A stretch of 64,000 bases of DNA from NCBI GenBank assembly GCA_016182785.1, contig JACPFU010000019.1:49000-112999 (forward strand), given 5' to 3'. The notes under the pieces are model-generated. The model was given only the letters and a program-made list of their open reading frames with translations, was not told where the DNA came from and did not search any database. Every line of letters starts with the position of its first letter. Position 1 is the first letter of the stretch. Origin of the DNA: Lysobacterales bacterium. GTDB lineage: Bacteria > Pseudomonadota > Gammaproteobacteria > Xanthomonadales > Ahniellaceae. The translations under genes and the position numbers were made by a program. Shown piece after piece: positions 24,966 through 35,793 of this stretch.

Positions 24966-25537
24966 GGACACTCCGGATTGCGGGTGCCGCGCCGCGCCAT
25001 CCATTGCTCGCGCGTCTGCACCCAGATGCCGATCTTCGCATCCGCGAACGGTTCCGGCAGGGTTCCGGGGCCGCGGTAGCGGGCGCCGAGTCGCTCGGCG
25101 AGGCGGATCGACGCGGCGTTGTCGGGGTCGATGCTGTGGATCACTTCGCTCCAGTCCAGGTGGGCGAAGGTCCAGTCGATCGCGGCGGTGGCGGCTTCGC
25201 GGGCGTAGCCCTGGCCCCAGGCATCGCGATGGAAGGACCAGCCGACCTCGGTGCCCGGCCAGCCTTCGGGAAACCACGGTCCGGTCTGGCCGATCCAGCG
25301 GCCGCTCGCCCGCTCGACCACGCTGAACATCGCAAAGCCCTGCACCGCCCAGGCGCCGGGCATCTGCAGGAAGCGGCGCCAGGCGGCGGCACGCGGCAAC
25401 ACGCCGCCGATGTGGCGGGCGCTGGCATCGTCGCCCAGCATCTCGGCGAAGCGCTCGAAATCGCCGGCCAGCGGCCGGCGCAGCAGCAACCGAGCGGTCT
25501 GCAGCGGGCGGTCGGGCGGGTCTTCGATGGCGGGCAT
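24962..25537 (-). CDS. GNAT-family N-acetyltransferase (RimJ/RimL-like)
   Basis: A 191-residue acetyltransferase. TARLLLRRPLAGD at the N-terminus, GWSFHRDAWGQGYAREAATAAIDWTF (acetyl-CoA pyrophosphate loop, roughly 120-145) and DNAASIRLAERLGARY are the typical RimJ/RimL-like motifs. The acceptor could be a protein N-terminus or a small molecule. The start at MPAIEDPP is favoured; an in-frame upstream Met adds 23 arginine-rich residues not seen in the family. It is coupled to the downstream GST gene by an ATGA overlap. Confidence 0.88.
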   Translation of the reverse strand: MPAIEDPPDRPLQTARLLLRRPLAGDFERFAEMLGDDASARHIGGVLPRAAAWRRFLQMPGAWAVQGFAMFSVVERASGRWIGQTGPWFPEGWPGTEVGWSFHRDAWGQGYAREAATAAIDWTFAHLDWSEVIHSIDPDNAASIRLAERLGARYRGPGTLPEPFADAKIGIWVQTREQWMARRGTRNPECP

Positions 25538-25637
25538 GCGGGTCGCTCGCGACAGCGGCCGAAGCCGGCCGGCGCCGAGCTTGCCGCGCCAGTCGGCCGC
25601 GTGCAAACCCGACTCGCCGCGGCGCGCGCGAGGGCGC

Positions 25638-25643
25638 TAGACT
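25638..25643 (+). promoter_or_regulatory. candidate -10 box (TAGACT) for DHH phosphoesterase gene
   Basis: GC-TAGACT lies 32 nt before the ATG at 25676, in the gap divergent to the GNAT gene. No clear -35. Confidence 0.3.
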
Positions 25644-25675
25644 CCGGCCAGGCCCGTTCTCCGGAGACTTTCGCC

Positions 25676-26614
25676 ATGAGCAATTCCCAGCGCTTCCGCC
25701 TGGTCACCCGCAGCGACTTCGACGGCCTGGTGTGTGCGGTGCTGCTCAAGCAACGCGGCATCATCGACGACATCACCTTCGTGCATCCGAAGGACATGCA
25801 GGATGGCAAGGTCGAGATCGGGCCGCGCGACATCACCACCAACCTGCCCTACGTCGCCGGCTGCCACATGGCCTTCGACCACCACGCCAGCGAGATCGTG
25901 CGCCTGGGCGGCGGCCGGCCCGCGAACCTGGTGATCGACCCGGGTGCGCCTTCGGCGGCGCGCGTGGTCTACAACCACTTCGGCGGTGCCGAGGCATTCC
26001 CGAACGTCACCGAGGAAATGATGGCCGCGGTCGACCAGGCCGACTCGGCGCACTACTCGATCGACGAAATCCTGAACCCGCAAGGCTGGGTGCTGCTGAA
26101 CTACCTGATGGACGCGCGCACCGGCCTCGGTCGCTTCCGCGATTTCCGCGTCTCGAACTACCAGCTGATGATGGAACTGATCGACTACTGCGCGACCCAC
26201 AGCATCGAGGAAATCCTCGCGCTGCCCGACGTGCGCGAGCGTTCCGACCTGTATTTCGCGCACCGCGAGCGCGCCGAAGACCAGATCCGCGACTGCGCCA
26301 AGGTGCATGGCCCGCTGGTGGTGCTCGACCTGCGCGACGAAGAGACCATCTACGCCACCAACCGCTTCATGCTGTACGCGCTGTACCCGGCGTGCAACAT
26401 CTCGATCCACGTGCTCTGGGGCCTGAAGCGGCAGAACACCGCGTTCGCTGTCGGCCGCTCGATCGTTAACCGCAGCTCGCGCGTCGACGTCGGCGAGCTC
26501 TGTCTCAAGTACGGCGGCGGCGGCCACCTCGCCGCCGGTACCTGCCAGATCGACCTCGAAAACAGCGAGCGCGTGCTCTCCGAACTGATCCACGCGATCA
26601 CCGACACCGAGTAG
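25676..26614 (+). CDS. DHH-family phosphoesterase
   Basis: A 312-residue DHH/DHHA1 protein. Motif I RSDFDG (12-17) and motif III DHH (68-70) would bind Mn2+. The DHHA1 end carries KYGGGGHLAAGTCQ (about 280-293). Relatives are nanoRNases, c-di-AMP/pApA phosphodiesterases, RecJ-like nucleases and exopolyphosphatase-like proteins. The short two-domain layout without membrane or OB domains points to an oligonucleotide or small nucleotide phosphodiesterase, but the substrate is not determined. A CCGGAG Shine-Dalgarno precedes the ATG. Monocistronic, between divergent and convergent neighbours. Confidence 0.88.
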   Translation: MSNSQRFRLVTRSDFDGLVCAVLLKQRGIIDDITFVHPKDMQDGKVEIGPRDITTNLPYVAGCHMAFDHHASEIVRLGGGRPANLVIDPGAPSAARVVYNHFGGAEAFPNVTEEMMAAVDQADSAHYSIDEILNPQGWVLLNYLMDARTGLGRFRDFRVSNYQLMMELIDYCATHSIEEILALPDVRERSDLYFAHRERAEDQIRDCAKVHGPLVVLDLRDEETIYATNRFMLYALYPACNISIHVLWGLKRQNTAFAVGRSIVNRSSRVDVGELCLKYGGGGHLAAGTCQIDLENSERVLSELIHAITDTE

Positions 26615-26664
26615 GCGCGGGCGAGGCGGGGCGTTGAGGGACACCCCGCGCAGTCGCAACGAAA

Positions 26665-26910
26665 TCAGATCAGGAAGCAGCCGTCCGCGCGCCACGGCGC
26701 CATGTCCGGCCGCGCCAGCTCGGTGCCGACCACCGAACGCCAGAACGACTCGAACGCGGCGATGCGCTGCGCCACCGACAGGCTGCGCTGGTAGGCGTCG
26801 GCCACCTGCTCGGCAACCCGGAACTGATCGCCACGGGCCACGTCCGCCGACTCGGCGAGCCAGGACGCGCGTTCCTCAGGACTCAAGGTCGAGGATACGG
26901 CGGTATTCAT
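26665..26910 (-). CDS. small protein downstream of nucleotidyltransferase, unknown
   Basis: An 81-residue protein starting MNTAVSSTLSPEERASW. It is helical and ends in PDMAPWRADGCFLI. Its start lies inside the end of the nucleotidyltransferase gene (35-nt overlap), suggesting coupled translation. I do not recognise a family. As the partner of a MNT/AbiEii-like enzyme it could be an antitoxin-like regulator. The reading frame has native codon use and no better frame competes here. Confidence 0.6.
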   Translation of the reverse strand: MNTAVSSTLSPEERASWLAESADVARGDQFRVAEQVADAYQRSLSVAQRIAAFESFWRSVVGTELARPDMAPWRADGCFLI

Positions 26911-27418
26911 CTTCAAATCCGAACATGGCCACGAACTCCCGCACTCGCGCGTCATCGAAAGTCGCGTCGCGCATACGATACAGCGCACGGATGTCGTCCC
27001 AATCGCGATGTCGTGTCGGATTGTTGCGCAGCGCCTGAAGCTTCAGCCCAATCAAGTCCTCGGCCTGGACAACGCGCAGTCGCACGCCAGCCGCGCCGAT
27101 CTCGGCGGCCCGCGCCAGCATCGCCTTGCCGTGCACACGTACCGCGTACAACGCGTCCACCCTGAGCCCGCCGGGACCGACAAAATTGCCGAAGTTCAGG
27201 TTGTCCGTGAGCACCTCGAATCCGGACTCCCGCAGCAGCTCCAGGAACTCCTGATGACGGCTGCCATCGATCAAGAAGTCGACATCGAACGTCGCTCGTT
27301 CGCGCGCCCGCAGCAACACGGCCAGCCCGCCGATCAGCGCATGCTCGATGCCGCGACTGTGCAACGCAGCATCCACGGCTACCGCCGACTGCAGCAGGCT
27401 GTCGTGTCGTTCGATCAT
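26876..27418 (-). CDS. nucleotidyltransferase (MNT/AbiEii-like)
   Basis: A 180-residue protein with the minimal nucleotidyltransferase signature: IGG at 29-31 and T-F-D-V-D at 43-47 (Asp45 and Asp47 as metal ligands) within RARERATFDVDFLI. A third part, LIGLKLQALRNNPTRHRDWDDI (about 125-145), matches the AbiEii/AbiGii or DUF6036-type family. Such enzymes add nucleotides to tRNA or proteins and occur as toxins or phage-defence effectors, or as unassigned adenylyltransferases. It overlaps a small downstream gene and sits beside, but not with, the acyl-CoA dehydrogenase. Confidence 0.78.
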   Translation of the reverse strand: MIERHDSLLQSAVAVDAALHSRGIEHALIGGLAVLLRARERATFDVDFLIDGSRHQEFLELLRESGFEVLTDNLNFGNFVGPGGLRVDALYAVRVHGKAMLARAAEIGAAGVRLRVVQAEDLIGLKLQALRNNPTRHRDWDDIRALYRMRDATFDDARVREFVAMFGFEDEYRRILDLES

Positions 27419-27428
27419 GCGAAGCCCC

Positions 27429-28592
27429 TCAAAACGCGTTGATCCCCGTCAGTTCACGGCCGACCACGAGCTGGTGCACGGTCTCGGTGCCTTCGTAGGT
27501 GATGACCGATTCCAGGTTCAGCGCGTGGCGGATCGGGCTGTATTCGGTGGTGATGCCGGCGCCGCCAAGGATGTCGCGCGCTTCGCGGGCGATGTCGAGC
27601 GCCATGCGCACGTTGTTCCACTTCGCCAGCGAAACCTGGGTCGGCTGCATCGTGCCCTGGTCCTTGAGCCGGCCGAGCTGCAACGACAGCAGCTGCGCCA
27701 GCGTGATGCGCCGTGCCATGTCGGCAAGCTTGAGCTGCACCGCCTGGGTCGAGGCGATCGGCTTGCCGAACAGGATGCGCGACTTCGCATACTCGTTCGC
27801 CGTGTGCAGGCAGTCGATGGCCGCGCCGATCGGGCCCCAGGTGATGCCGTAGCGCGCCTGCGTCAGGCAACCGAGCGGTCCCTTCAGGCCACGCACGTTC
27901 GGCAGGCGGTTCGCTTCCGGCACGCGCACGTTGTCGAAGAACAACGCCGAGGTGACCGAGGCGCGCAGCGACATCTTGCGATGCACGACCTGGGCGCTGA
28001 ACCCGGGCATGCCCTTTTCGAGGATGAAGCCGTTGATGCCGTCCTCGGTCTGCGCCCAGACGATCGCGATGTTGGCGAGGTTGCCGTTGGTGATCCACAT
28101 CTTGGCGCCATTGATCAGCCAGTCGCTGCCGTCGCGCTTGGCATGCGTCTTCATGTTCGCCGGGTCGGAGCCGCCATGCGGTTCGGTCAGGCCGAAGCAA
28201 CCGATCACCTCGCCGCGCGCCATCGGCGGCAGCCACTTGCGTCGCTGATCTTCCGAGCCGTAGGCATAGATCGGGTACATGCACAGCGAGCTCTGCACCG
28301 AGGCGAAGCTGCGGATGCCGGAGTCGCCGCGCTCCAGTTCCTGGCAGATCAGTCCGTAGCTGACGCCGTTCATGCCGGCGCAGCCGTATTCGCTCGGCAG
28401 CGAGGAGCCGAGCAGGCCCATCTCGGCCATTTCCGGGATCAGGTGATGCGGGAATTCGCCCTTGTCGAAGCACTCGCCAATGACCGGGATCACGCGCTCG
28501 TCGGTGAAGCGCGCGACCGCATCCTGCACCGCGCGTTCCTCCTCGGTCAGCAGCGAACGGATGTCGAACAGGTCGTAGGGATTCAGGGCCAT
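27429..28592 (-). CDS. gcdH: acyl-CoA dehydrogenase, glutaryl-CoA dehydrogenase-like
   Basis: A 387-residue flavoenzyme. YGSEDQRRKWLPPMARG, CFGLTEPHGGSDPANM and WITNGNLA are acyl-CoA dehydrogenase signatures; the GSDP and CFGLTEP forms are characteristic of glutaryl-CoA dehydrogenase. The catalytic base is Glu367 in ITYEGTETVHQL. The reaction is oxidative decarboxylation of glutaryl-CoA to crotonyl-CoA in lysine/tryptophan breakdown, with electrons passing to ETF. No other pathway gene is adjacent. The start at MALNPYD matches family length; an upstream Met adds 16 unlikely residues. Confidence 0.88.
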   Translation of the reverse strand: MALNPYDLFDIRSLLTEEERAVQDAVARFTDERVIPVIGECFDKGEFPHHLIPEMAEMGLLGSSLPSEYGCAGMNGVSYGLICQELERGDSGIRSFASVQSSLCMYPIYAYGSEDQRRKWLPPMARGEVIGCFGLTEPHGGSDPANMKTHAKRDGSDWLINGAKMWITNGNLANIAIVWAQTEDGINGFILEKGMPGFSAQVVHRKMSLRASVTSALFFDNVRVPEANRLPNVRGLKGPLGCLTQARYGITWGPIGAAIDCLHTANEYAKSRILFGKPIASTQAVQLKLADMARRITLAQLLSLQLGRLKDQGTMQPTQVSLAKWNNVRMALDIAREARDILGGAGITTEYSPIRHALNLESVITYEGTETVHQLVVGRELTGINAF

Positions 28593-28688
28593 GGCAGCGC
28601 ATCCGGCAGGGAAAAAAGGACGGGCATTGTAGTCAGCCACCCAAGCCCGGTCACGCCAACACCCGTTCGACCCCCGCCCCGCCCGCGA

Positions 28689-31600
28689 TCAGCCCGAACC
28701 GCCTTCGGCGGCGCGTTGGCGCGGCGAGCTCTTGCCGATCAGGGTGATGTCGGGCTTGTCCCAGGTGCCGCGGACGCGGTAGCGCGTGGACACGACCTCG
28801 TCGATCGGCTTGCGCATGACTTCTTGCGCCAGCACGCCAACCACCGCGCCGACCGGGCCGCCGGCGACGGCGCCGACGATCGGCAGCGCGCCACGCAGCT
28901 TGGGCGTGACTTCCATTTCCTGCTCGTAGTCCTTGGCGCGCAGGCCGGTGCGGCCGCTGACGCGGATGTCGGCGGCCGGGCCGGTGATGCGCAGGTCGCT
29001 GGTGTGGGCGCTGCCGTCGCTGAGCGTGAAACTGCCGCGGATGCTGTCGAAGGCCATGCCGGTCTGGAAGAAGTCGCGGAAGTCGAGCGACAGGCGTCGC
29101 GGAATCGCGCTGAAGTTGACCAGGCCGAAGATGCGCCCGGCGCCGGGGTCGACGTTGAGGATGCGGCCTTCGCCGACCTCGCCGGAGAGCTCGCCGTCGA
29201 TGCGGTCGAGGCCGAACTGCGCCGGCGACCCGTCCCACTCGCCGCGCACGTGCGCCACCGTCTGGCCACCGTCGATCACGCCGGAATAGCCGAGCGAGCC
29301 GAGCATGTCGCCCAGGCTCTCGGAGCTGAGCGTGATGTCGAGCATGCTGCGCTCGCGCCCCTCGACCAGCTTCCATTCGCCATTGGCACGCATGGTCAGG
29401 GTCGGCGAGCGCGCGTCGAACTGTTCGATGCGCAGGCCATCGAGCATCGGCTGCGTCTCGATGCGCGCCTCGCCGAAGCTGGCACTGCCCAGACGCAGGT
29501 CGCCGACCCAGATGTGCAGCGGCGGCAACTGCGCCGGGTCGGTCGGCCGCACCGCCCGCTCGCGTTCGCGTTCGTGCGCCTCCGGCCAGTGCAGCTTCTC
29601 GAATTGCAGGGTCAGCCCACGCGTGCCGAGTTCGGCGCGCGGCACCTCGAAGTTGCCGGCGATGCCTTCGCCACGCAGGTCGACGCGGGTCACGCCGGTG
29701 TCGCGCTCGATGCGCAGCGAGGTATCGGTGAATGCCCGCCCCATCACGTCGAGCTCGCTGGCAAACACCTCCACCGAGAGCTCCGGCGCATCGCCGCCAC
29801 CGGCGCCGAACGCGCTCCAGCCGCCGAGGTCGATGCTCGGCGCGTTGCCGCTGATGCGCAGGCCCGGACGTTGCGGCAACACCGGCAGCTCGCCGCCGAG
29901 CGCAAGATGGCCGGCGAACGGTCGCTGCTCCGACTCGATGCGGGCCTTGAACCGCGCCATCGCGCCGAGCTGCACTTCGAGCTCGTTGCCGGCCACCGGC
30001 AACTGCACCCGCATGCGCAACGGCAACGGCGACTCGGCGTCCTTGCCGAGCGGCGCCGGCAAGTCGAGCGCGATGCCGCGCAGGTCCGAACCCAGGGTCA
30101 GCGTCGACAACGGCGGCAGTTCCGGATCGGCGGTGCGCGGCACGGCCAACGCCAGGTCGAAGTGCGCCCGCCCCGGCATGCGGTTCCAGTACGGGTCGAG
30201 CGCATGGAACGCGCCCATCGCCGCCGAGGCCTTCATGCCGCCGCGCAGGCTCGCCTCCACCTGGTTCGCCGGGTCGGACACGAAGGCGCCGACCGCGATG
30301 CCGAACTTCGCCGCATCGCCATCGACCAGCACGTCGAGTGCCTCCGCCGCGAACCCCTGCCGCGAATAGCGCACGCTGCCGCTGGCGCGATCGAACTTCA
30401 GCCCCCAGCGCGCATCGACCAGGTCGGCATCGTGCAGCTCCACGCGGCCGCTCACCTCGGGCTCGCCGAGCCGTGCCGCCAGCGGCAGCAGCAGGTCGAA
30501 ATCGGCGATGCCGCTGCCGCCGATCTTCAGCGCCAGCAGCTCGTCGCGATAGTGCTGGTTCAACGGCGTCGCGCGCAGGAATTCGAGCAGGTCCGCACCC
30601 GCGCCGCCGCCGTTGCCGACGATGCGCAGCACCGGATCGCGGAAGCTCGGCAGGTCGGCCTCGATCGCGCGCACCGCGACGCCGAGCACGCGGCCGTCGC
30701 GCGCGGTGGCACGCATGCCGCCATTGCGAAAGCGCGCCTCGGTGCGGCGCACCTCGCCGCGCGGCCAGTCGCGGTGGTAGTCGAGCACCAGGTCGGTGAT
30801 CTCGGCGTCGGCCATGAAGCGGCCTTCGTCGTGGTTGAACGGCCAGTCGTCCAGGTCGCCACGAATGCTGGCGACACCGCGCGTGATGCGCCCGGACAGC
30901 AGCGAGGTATCGAGCCATTGGCGCGTGCCCGCGGGCATCACCGCAATCGGCCAGAACGCCTTGGCCGCGACCACCGCGCTGTCGCGCACGGTGACCGCAC
31001 CCTCGATGAACGGACGCCGCCCGCCGGTCTCGAAGCGCAGCGCCAGCCAGCCGTCGAGCCCGAAGTCCTCGCCCTGCAACGCAAGTTCGGTGAACTCCAC
31101 GCGTACCGCGTCGTCCTCGCGCGCCAGCACCAGCTGCGCGCGTTCGAGCAGCACCGGGAAGGGCGCCGGGAACATGCCCGGGAAATCGATCACGGTCTCG
31201 ACCGGATCGATGCGCAACGCCACCGCGTCGGCGTCGCCGCGAATGCGCGCATCGATGCCGCCAACGCGCGGGCTGTGCCGGGTCGCCTGCAGCGACAACC
31301 CCTGCAGCGAGCCGCTGACCACGGCGATGTCGCCCCCCTGACCGGCCAGGTGCAGCCCGCGCAGATGCCCGCCCGGCGCCGCCTCGAACAGCCAGCCGGC
31401 GGTGCCCGGCGACGCCACGCTGCTCAGGCTCAGCCACGGCATCAGCCGATCGAGCGCCAGGCGCTCGGCGTCGAGCGTCCACAAGCGCGTGCGGCGGTCG
31501 CGACGGAACGAGAGCTTGCTCAGCGCGGGGTCCGCGCCGTCCAGTTCCGGCCCTTCGAGCACCGCCAGTTGTTCGCGCTCGGCATCGCGCGTCCATTGCA

Positions 31601-32504
31601 ATGCCAGGTGGGTGCGGTCCGGGCTGTAGCGCGCCTCGACCTCGGCCCCATTCGGCAGCCGCACCGGGTTCACCCCGCGCAGCGCCAGTTCGTCCGCGAC
31701 CAGTTCGATGCGCGCTGCGGTGATCTCGCCGGCGGCCAGGTCGAGCCAGGCCGAGATGTCCGCGCGGCCGCCGGCGAATGCGATTCCGGCGATGCGCAGG
31801 TCGCCGAGCGCGGCGGCCACCGGCAGTCCGCGCGCCTGCGCGTAGCAACGTCCGGAATGGAAATCCGCGGCGAGGTCGCAGCGCACGCCGACCGCGCTGC
31901 GTCCATCCAGGCGCACGCTGCCGAGGATGCGCTGGCCGCCGACGCGCGCGCCGACCGCCACGTCGATATCGCGAAAGCGCATGCGGCTGCCGCTTCCGAC
32001 ATCGAGCAGCGCCAGCGACGAGCGGCTGATGCGAAACGCGCCGAGCGAGCGCAGCGCGTCGAGCGGATCGCCCATCGCATCGGCGGAGCCGCGCCACTGC
32101 ACGATGCGGAAACGGCCCTCGGCATCGCGCTCGGCGTCGATGTCCAGGCCGACGATGCGCAACTCGTGCCAGGACACGCCGCGCTTGAACGGCGCATAGA
32201 AGTCGATCGCCAGCTCGGCGCGCTCGAGTTCGAGCGCCGGATGCCCGGCATCGCCGCCGATGCGCAGCGCGTCGAGCCGGAACAGCGGCCCTTCCGGCAG
32301 CCATTCGCCTTCGAGTCTGGCGAAGCTGACCGGGCGTTGCAGGCGGTCGGACAGGAACGCCTGCACGCGCTCCGGATGCGCCAGCAACCACGGGAACATC
32401 AGGCTCATGCCGCCGACCAGGGTCGCCGCGAGGATCAGCAGCCCGCCGACCGCGAACAGCACGCGGCGACGGATGCGACGACGGCGCGCGCGTTCGGGGT
32501 TCAC
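28689..32504 (-). CDS. yhdP: YhdP family AsmA-like protein (TIGR02099)
   Basis: A 1271-residue envelope protein anchored by one N-terminal transmembrane helix (about 14-36, after an arginine-rich cytoplasmic stub), with a very long periplasmic beta-rich body. It matches the YhdP family in size, topology and C-terminal part (TGPAADIRVSGRTGLRAKDYEQEMEVTP, then GGPVGAVVGVLAQEVMRKPIDEV). In E. coli YhdP, TamB and YdbH are AsmA-like bridges implicated in phospholipid transport to the outer membrane. It begins with GTG at 32504 (VNPERARRR). It is the last gene of the leuS-to-yhdP block, 34 bp after rng, the usual order in gammaproteobacteria. Confidence 0.93.
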   Translation of the reverse strand: MNPERARRRRIRRRVLFAVGGLLILAATLVGGMSLMFPWLLAHPERVQAFLSDRLQRPVSFARLEGEWLPEGPLFRLDALRIGGDAGHPALELERAELAIDFYAPFKRGVSWHELRIVGLDIDAERDAEGRFRIVQWRGSADAMGDPLDALRSLGAFRISRSSLALLDVGSGSRMRFRDIDVAVGARVGGQRILGSVRLDGRSAVGVRCDLAADFHSGRCYAQARGLPVAAALGDLRIAGIAFAGGRADISAWLDLAAGEITAARIELVADELALRGVNPVRLPNGAEVEARYSPDRTHLALQWTRDAEREQLAVLEGPELDGADPALSKLSFRRDRRTRLWTLDAERLALDRLMPWLSLSSVASPGTAGWLFEAAPGGHLRGLHLAGQGGDIAVVSGSLQGLSLQATRHSPRVGGIDARIRGDADAVALRIDPVETVIDFPGMFPAPFPVLLERAQLVLAREDDAVRVEFTELALQGEDFGLDGWLALRFETGGRRPFIEGAVTVRDSAVVAAKAFWPIAVMPAGTRQWLDTSLLSGRITRGVASIRGDLDDWPFNHDEGRFMADAEITDLVLDYHRDWPRGEVRRTEARFRNGGMRATARDGRVLGVAVRAIEADLPSFRDPVLRIVGNGGGAGADLLEFLRATPLNQHYRDELLALKIGGSGIADFDLLLPLAARLGEPEVSGRVELHDADLVDARWGLKFDRASGSVRYSRQGFAAEALDVLVDGDAAKFGIAVGAFVSDPANQVEASLRGGMKASAAMGAFHALDPYWNRMPGRAHFDLALAVPRTADPELPPLSTLTLGSDLRGIALDLPAPLGKDAESPLPLRMRVQLPVAGNELEVQLGAMARFKARIESEQRPFAGHLALGGELPVLPQRPGLRISGNAPSIDLGGWSAFGAGGGDAPELSVEVFASELDVMGRAFTDTSLRIERDTGVTRVDLRGEGIAGNFEVPRAELGTRGLTLQFEKLHWPEAHERERERAVRPTDPAQLPPLHIWVGDLRLGSASFGEARIETQPMLDGLRIEQFDARSPTLTMRANGEWKLVEGRERSMLDITLSSESLGDMLGSLGYSGVIDGGQTVAHVRGEWDGSPAQFGLDRIDGELSGEVGEGRILNVDPGAGRIFGLVNFSAIPRRLSLDFRDFFQTGMAFDSIRGSFTLSDGSAHTSDLRITGPAADIRVSGRTGLRAKDYEQEMEVTPKLRGALPIVGAVAGGPVGAVVGVLAQEVMRKPIDEVVSTRYRVRGTWDKPDITLIGKSSPRQRAAEGGSG

Positions 32505-32538
32505 CCGCCGGCCTCCGCGCGCCGCGCGCCGCGCCTGC

Positions 32539-34008
<1,470 letters not shown>

Positions 34009-34109
34009 GCGGTTCTTCCATTCTGCTTTGCTGCTTTATAGCCCGGGAGCAATGAACCGCGATAGTCCGCACTGGCGCGTGCCGCAAACAAACGCGACTC
34101 ACGAATTTC

Positions 34110-34682
34110 TTACAACGCGAATCCGAAACCGCGCAGCAGCGTCGCGGTCTCGAACAACGGCAGGCCCATCACCCCGGAATAGCTGCCGGACAAGTGCGCG
34201 ACCAGGGTCGCGCCACGCCCCTGGATGGCGTAGCCACCGGCCTTGCCGAACGGCTCGCCGGTGGCGACGTAGGCAGCGATCGCGGCCTCATCGAGCGACG
34301 CGAAGCGCACCTCGGAAACCACCACCGACTCGGCCTCGCGTCCACCGCTGACCACCGCCACCGCCGAGATCACCTGGTGCGTGCGGCCGGACAGCAGCCG
34401 CAGCATGCGCGCCGCATCCGCAGCATCGCGCGGCTTGCCGAACACCACGCCATCGAGCACCACCTCGGTGTCGGCGCCGAGCACCCGCGCATCCGCGAGC
34501 GCCGCAACCTGCAGCAGCCCGGCTCCGGCCTTCTCGCGCGCCACGCGCCGCACGTAGTCGAGCGCCGGCTCGCCCACCGCCGGCGTCTCGTCCACCGCCA
34601 CCTCCAGGGTCTCGAACACGACCCCGATCTGGGTCAGCAACTCGCGCCGCCGCGGCGACTGGGAAGCGAGGAACAGTGGCAT
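34110..34682 (-). CDS. maf: Maf-family nucleoside triphosphate pyrophosphatase
   Basis: A 190-residue Maf protein. The N-terminal [28 protein letters not shown] and [13 protein letters not shown] motifs line the nucleotide site. The YhdE-type members hydrolyse dTTP, UTP and modified pyrimidine triphosphates. [17 protein letters not shown] and [14 protein letters not shown] complete the family pattern. It is 10 bp from rlmH and part of the housekeeping block. Confidence 0.95.
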   Translation of the reverse strand: MPLFLASQSPRRRELLTQIGVVFETLEVAVDETPAVGEPALDYVRRVAREKAGAGLLQVAALADARVLGADTEVVLDGVVFGKPRDAADAARMLRLLSGRTHQVISAVAVVSGGREAESVVVSEVRFASLDEAAIAAYVATGEPFGKAGGYAIQGRGATLVAHLSGSYSGVMGLPLFETATLLRGFGFAL

Positions 34683-34692
34683 CGGTCTGGGC

Positions 34693-35163
34693 TCAGGCGC
34701 GGTGGTAGGGATGCCCTTCGAGGATCGAATGGGCGCGGTAGATCTGTTCGGCGATGAGCACGCGCACCAGGCCGTGCGGCAGTGTCAGCGGCGACAGCGA
34801 CCAGCGCGCGCTGGCACGTTCGAGCAGCGCTGCGGCGTGTCCGTCCGGACCACCGATGGCGAGCGCGACGTCGCGCCCGTCGAGTGTCCAGCGGCGCACC
34901 TGTTCGGCCAGCTGCACGCTGCTCCAGGTGCAACCGCGTTCATCGAGCGCGATCAGCTGCACATCGCGCCCGGCCGCCGCGAGCAGGCGCTGCGACTCCT
35001 CTTCCTTGTACTTCGCGGCATCGCCGGACTTGCCGCGCCTCGCGAGCGGCAGTTCGACCAGTTCCGGTGCCAGGTGCTTGGGCAGGCGCCTGGCGTATTC
35101 GGCATAGCCATCGTTGATCCAGGCCGGCTGGCGCTCGCTGATGGTCAGCAGGCGAATGCGCAT
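34693..35163 (-). CDS. rlmH: 23S rRNA (pseudouridine1915-N3)-methyltransferase
   Basis: A 156-residue SPOUT methyltransferase. The AdoMet-binding knot IGGPDGH is near 103-109, and the C-terminal [28 protein letters not shown] is almost invariant in RlmH. It methylates pseudouridine 1915 in helix 69 of 23S rRNA on assembled 70S ribosomes. It is directly downstream of rsfS (12 bp), the conserved arrangement. Confidence 0.97.
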   Translation of the reverse strand: MRIRLLTISERQPAWINDGYAEYARRLPKHLAPELVELPLARRGKSGDAAKYKEEESQRLLAAAGRDVQLIALDERGCTWSSVQLAEQVRRWTLDGRDVALAIGGPDGHAAALLERASARWSLSPLTLPHGLVRVLIAEQIYRAHSILEGHPYHRA

Positions 35164-35175
35164 GAGGCCGGCGGA

Positions 35176-35760
35176 TCAGGGCGCGGCTTCGAGGTCTTCG
35201 TCGCCGCCGACGCTCCACAGCCGCTCCAGTCCGTAGAACTCGCGGATGCGCGGCAACATCACGTGCACGACGATGTCGCCGAGATCGACCAGCACCCACT
35301 CGGCCTCCTTCTCGCCTTCGATACCGAGCGGCATCATCCCCGCCTTCTTGACGAACTTGACCACTTCGTCGGCGATCGACTTGACGTGCCGCGTCGAGGT
35401 GCCGCTGGCGACGAACAGCAGATCGGCGAACGAAGCCTTGGCGCGGATGTCGATCTCGCTCACGTCCTTCGCCTTCAGCTCGTCGAGTGCCGCCACCACC
35501 TGCCGGCGCAACAGCGCCGTTTCCTTCGCCAGCGCCGCCGGAACCGGGGCCGCGACCGCCACCTCGGGCTTCGCCACCGGCTTGCGCGGAACCGCGACCT
35601 TCCGGACCGCAGCCTTCTTCGCCGGCTTCTTCGCTGCCGCCTTCTTCTTCGAGGGCGGCTTGCGCGCGCCGCTCGCGGCCTTCTTCGCAGGCGCCTTGCG
35701 CGCGGTGGTCTTCGCCTTCGGCTTGGGCTTCGAGGTGGTGTTCAAGTCGGACCTTCCCAT
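35176..35760 (-). CDS. rsfS: ribosome silencing factor RsfS with Lys/Ala-rich N-terminal extension
   Basis: The C-terminal 115 residues are a standard RsfS (Iojap/RsfA): VVAALDELKAKDVSEIDI, FADLLFVASGTSTRHVKSIADEVV, EGEKEAEWVLVDLGDIVVHVM and REFYGLERLW. RsfS binds uL14 on the large subunit and blocks subunit joining in starvation. The first 75 residues are unusual: repeated lysine, alanine and proline (AKKAAxK/KKxAAKKP type), like bacterial histone H1-like tails. The ATG at 35760 is the first in-frame start and no later Met lies before the RsfS domain, so the tail appears to be translated unless a GTG inside is used. Confidence 0.93.
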   Translation of the reverse strand: MGRSDLNTTSKPKPKAKTTARKAPAKKAASGARKPPSKKKAAAKKPAKKAAVRKVAVPRKPVAKPEVAVAAPVPAALAKETALLRRQVVAALDELKAKDVSEIDIRAKASFADLLFVASGTSTRHVKSIADEVVKFVKKAGMMPLGIEGEKEAEWVLVDLGDIVVHVMLPRIREFYGLERLWSVGGDEDLEAAP

Positions 35761-35793
35761 TCGCGCGGCGGCTTGCCGCGGCTGCAGTATAGG

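Noticed and set aside
34009..34109. Possible small gene or RNA between maf and rng
   Set aside because: The gap is about 100 bp with no reading frame of useful length and no clear hairpin; it more likely holds a promoter or leader for rng.
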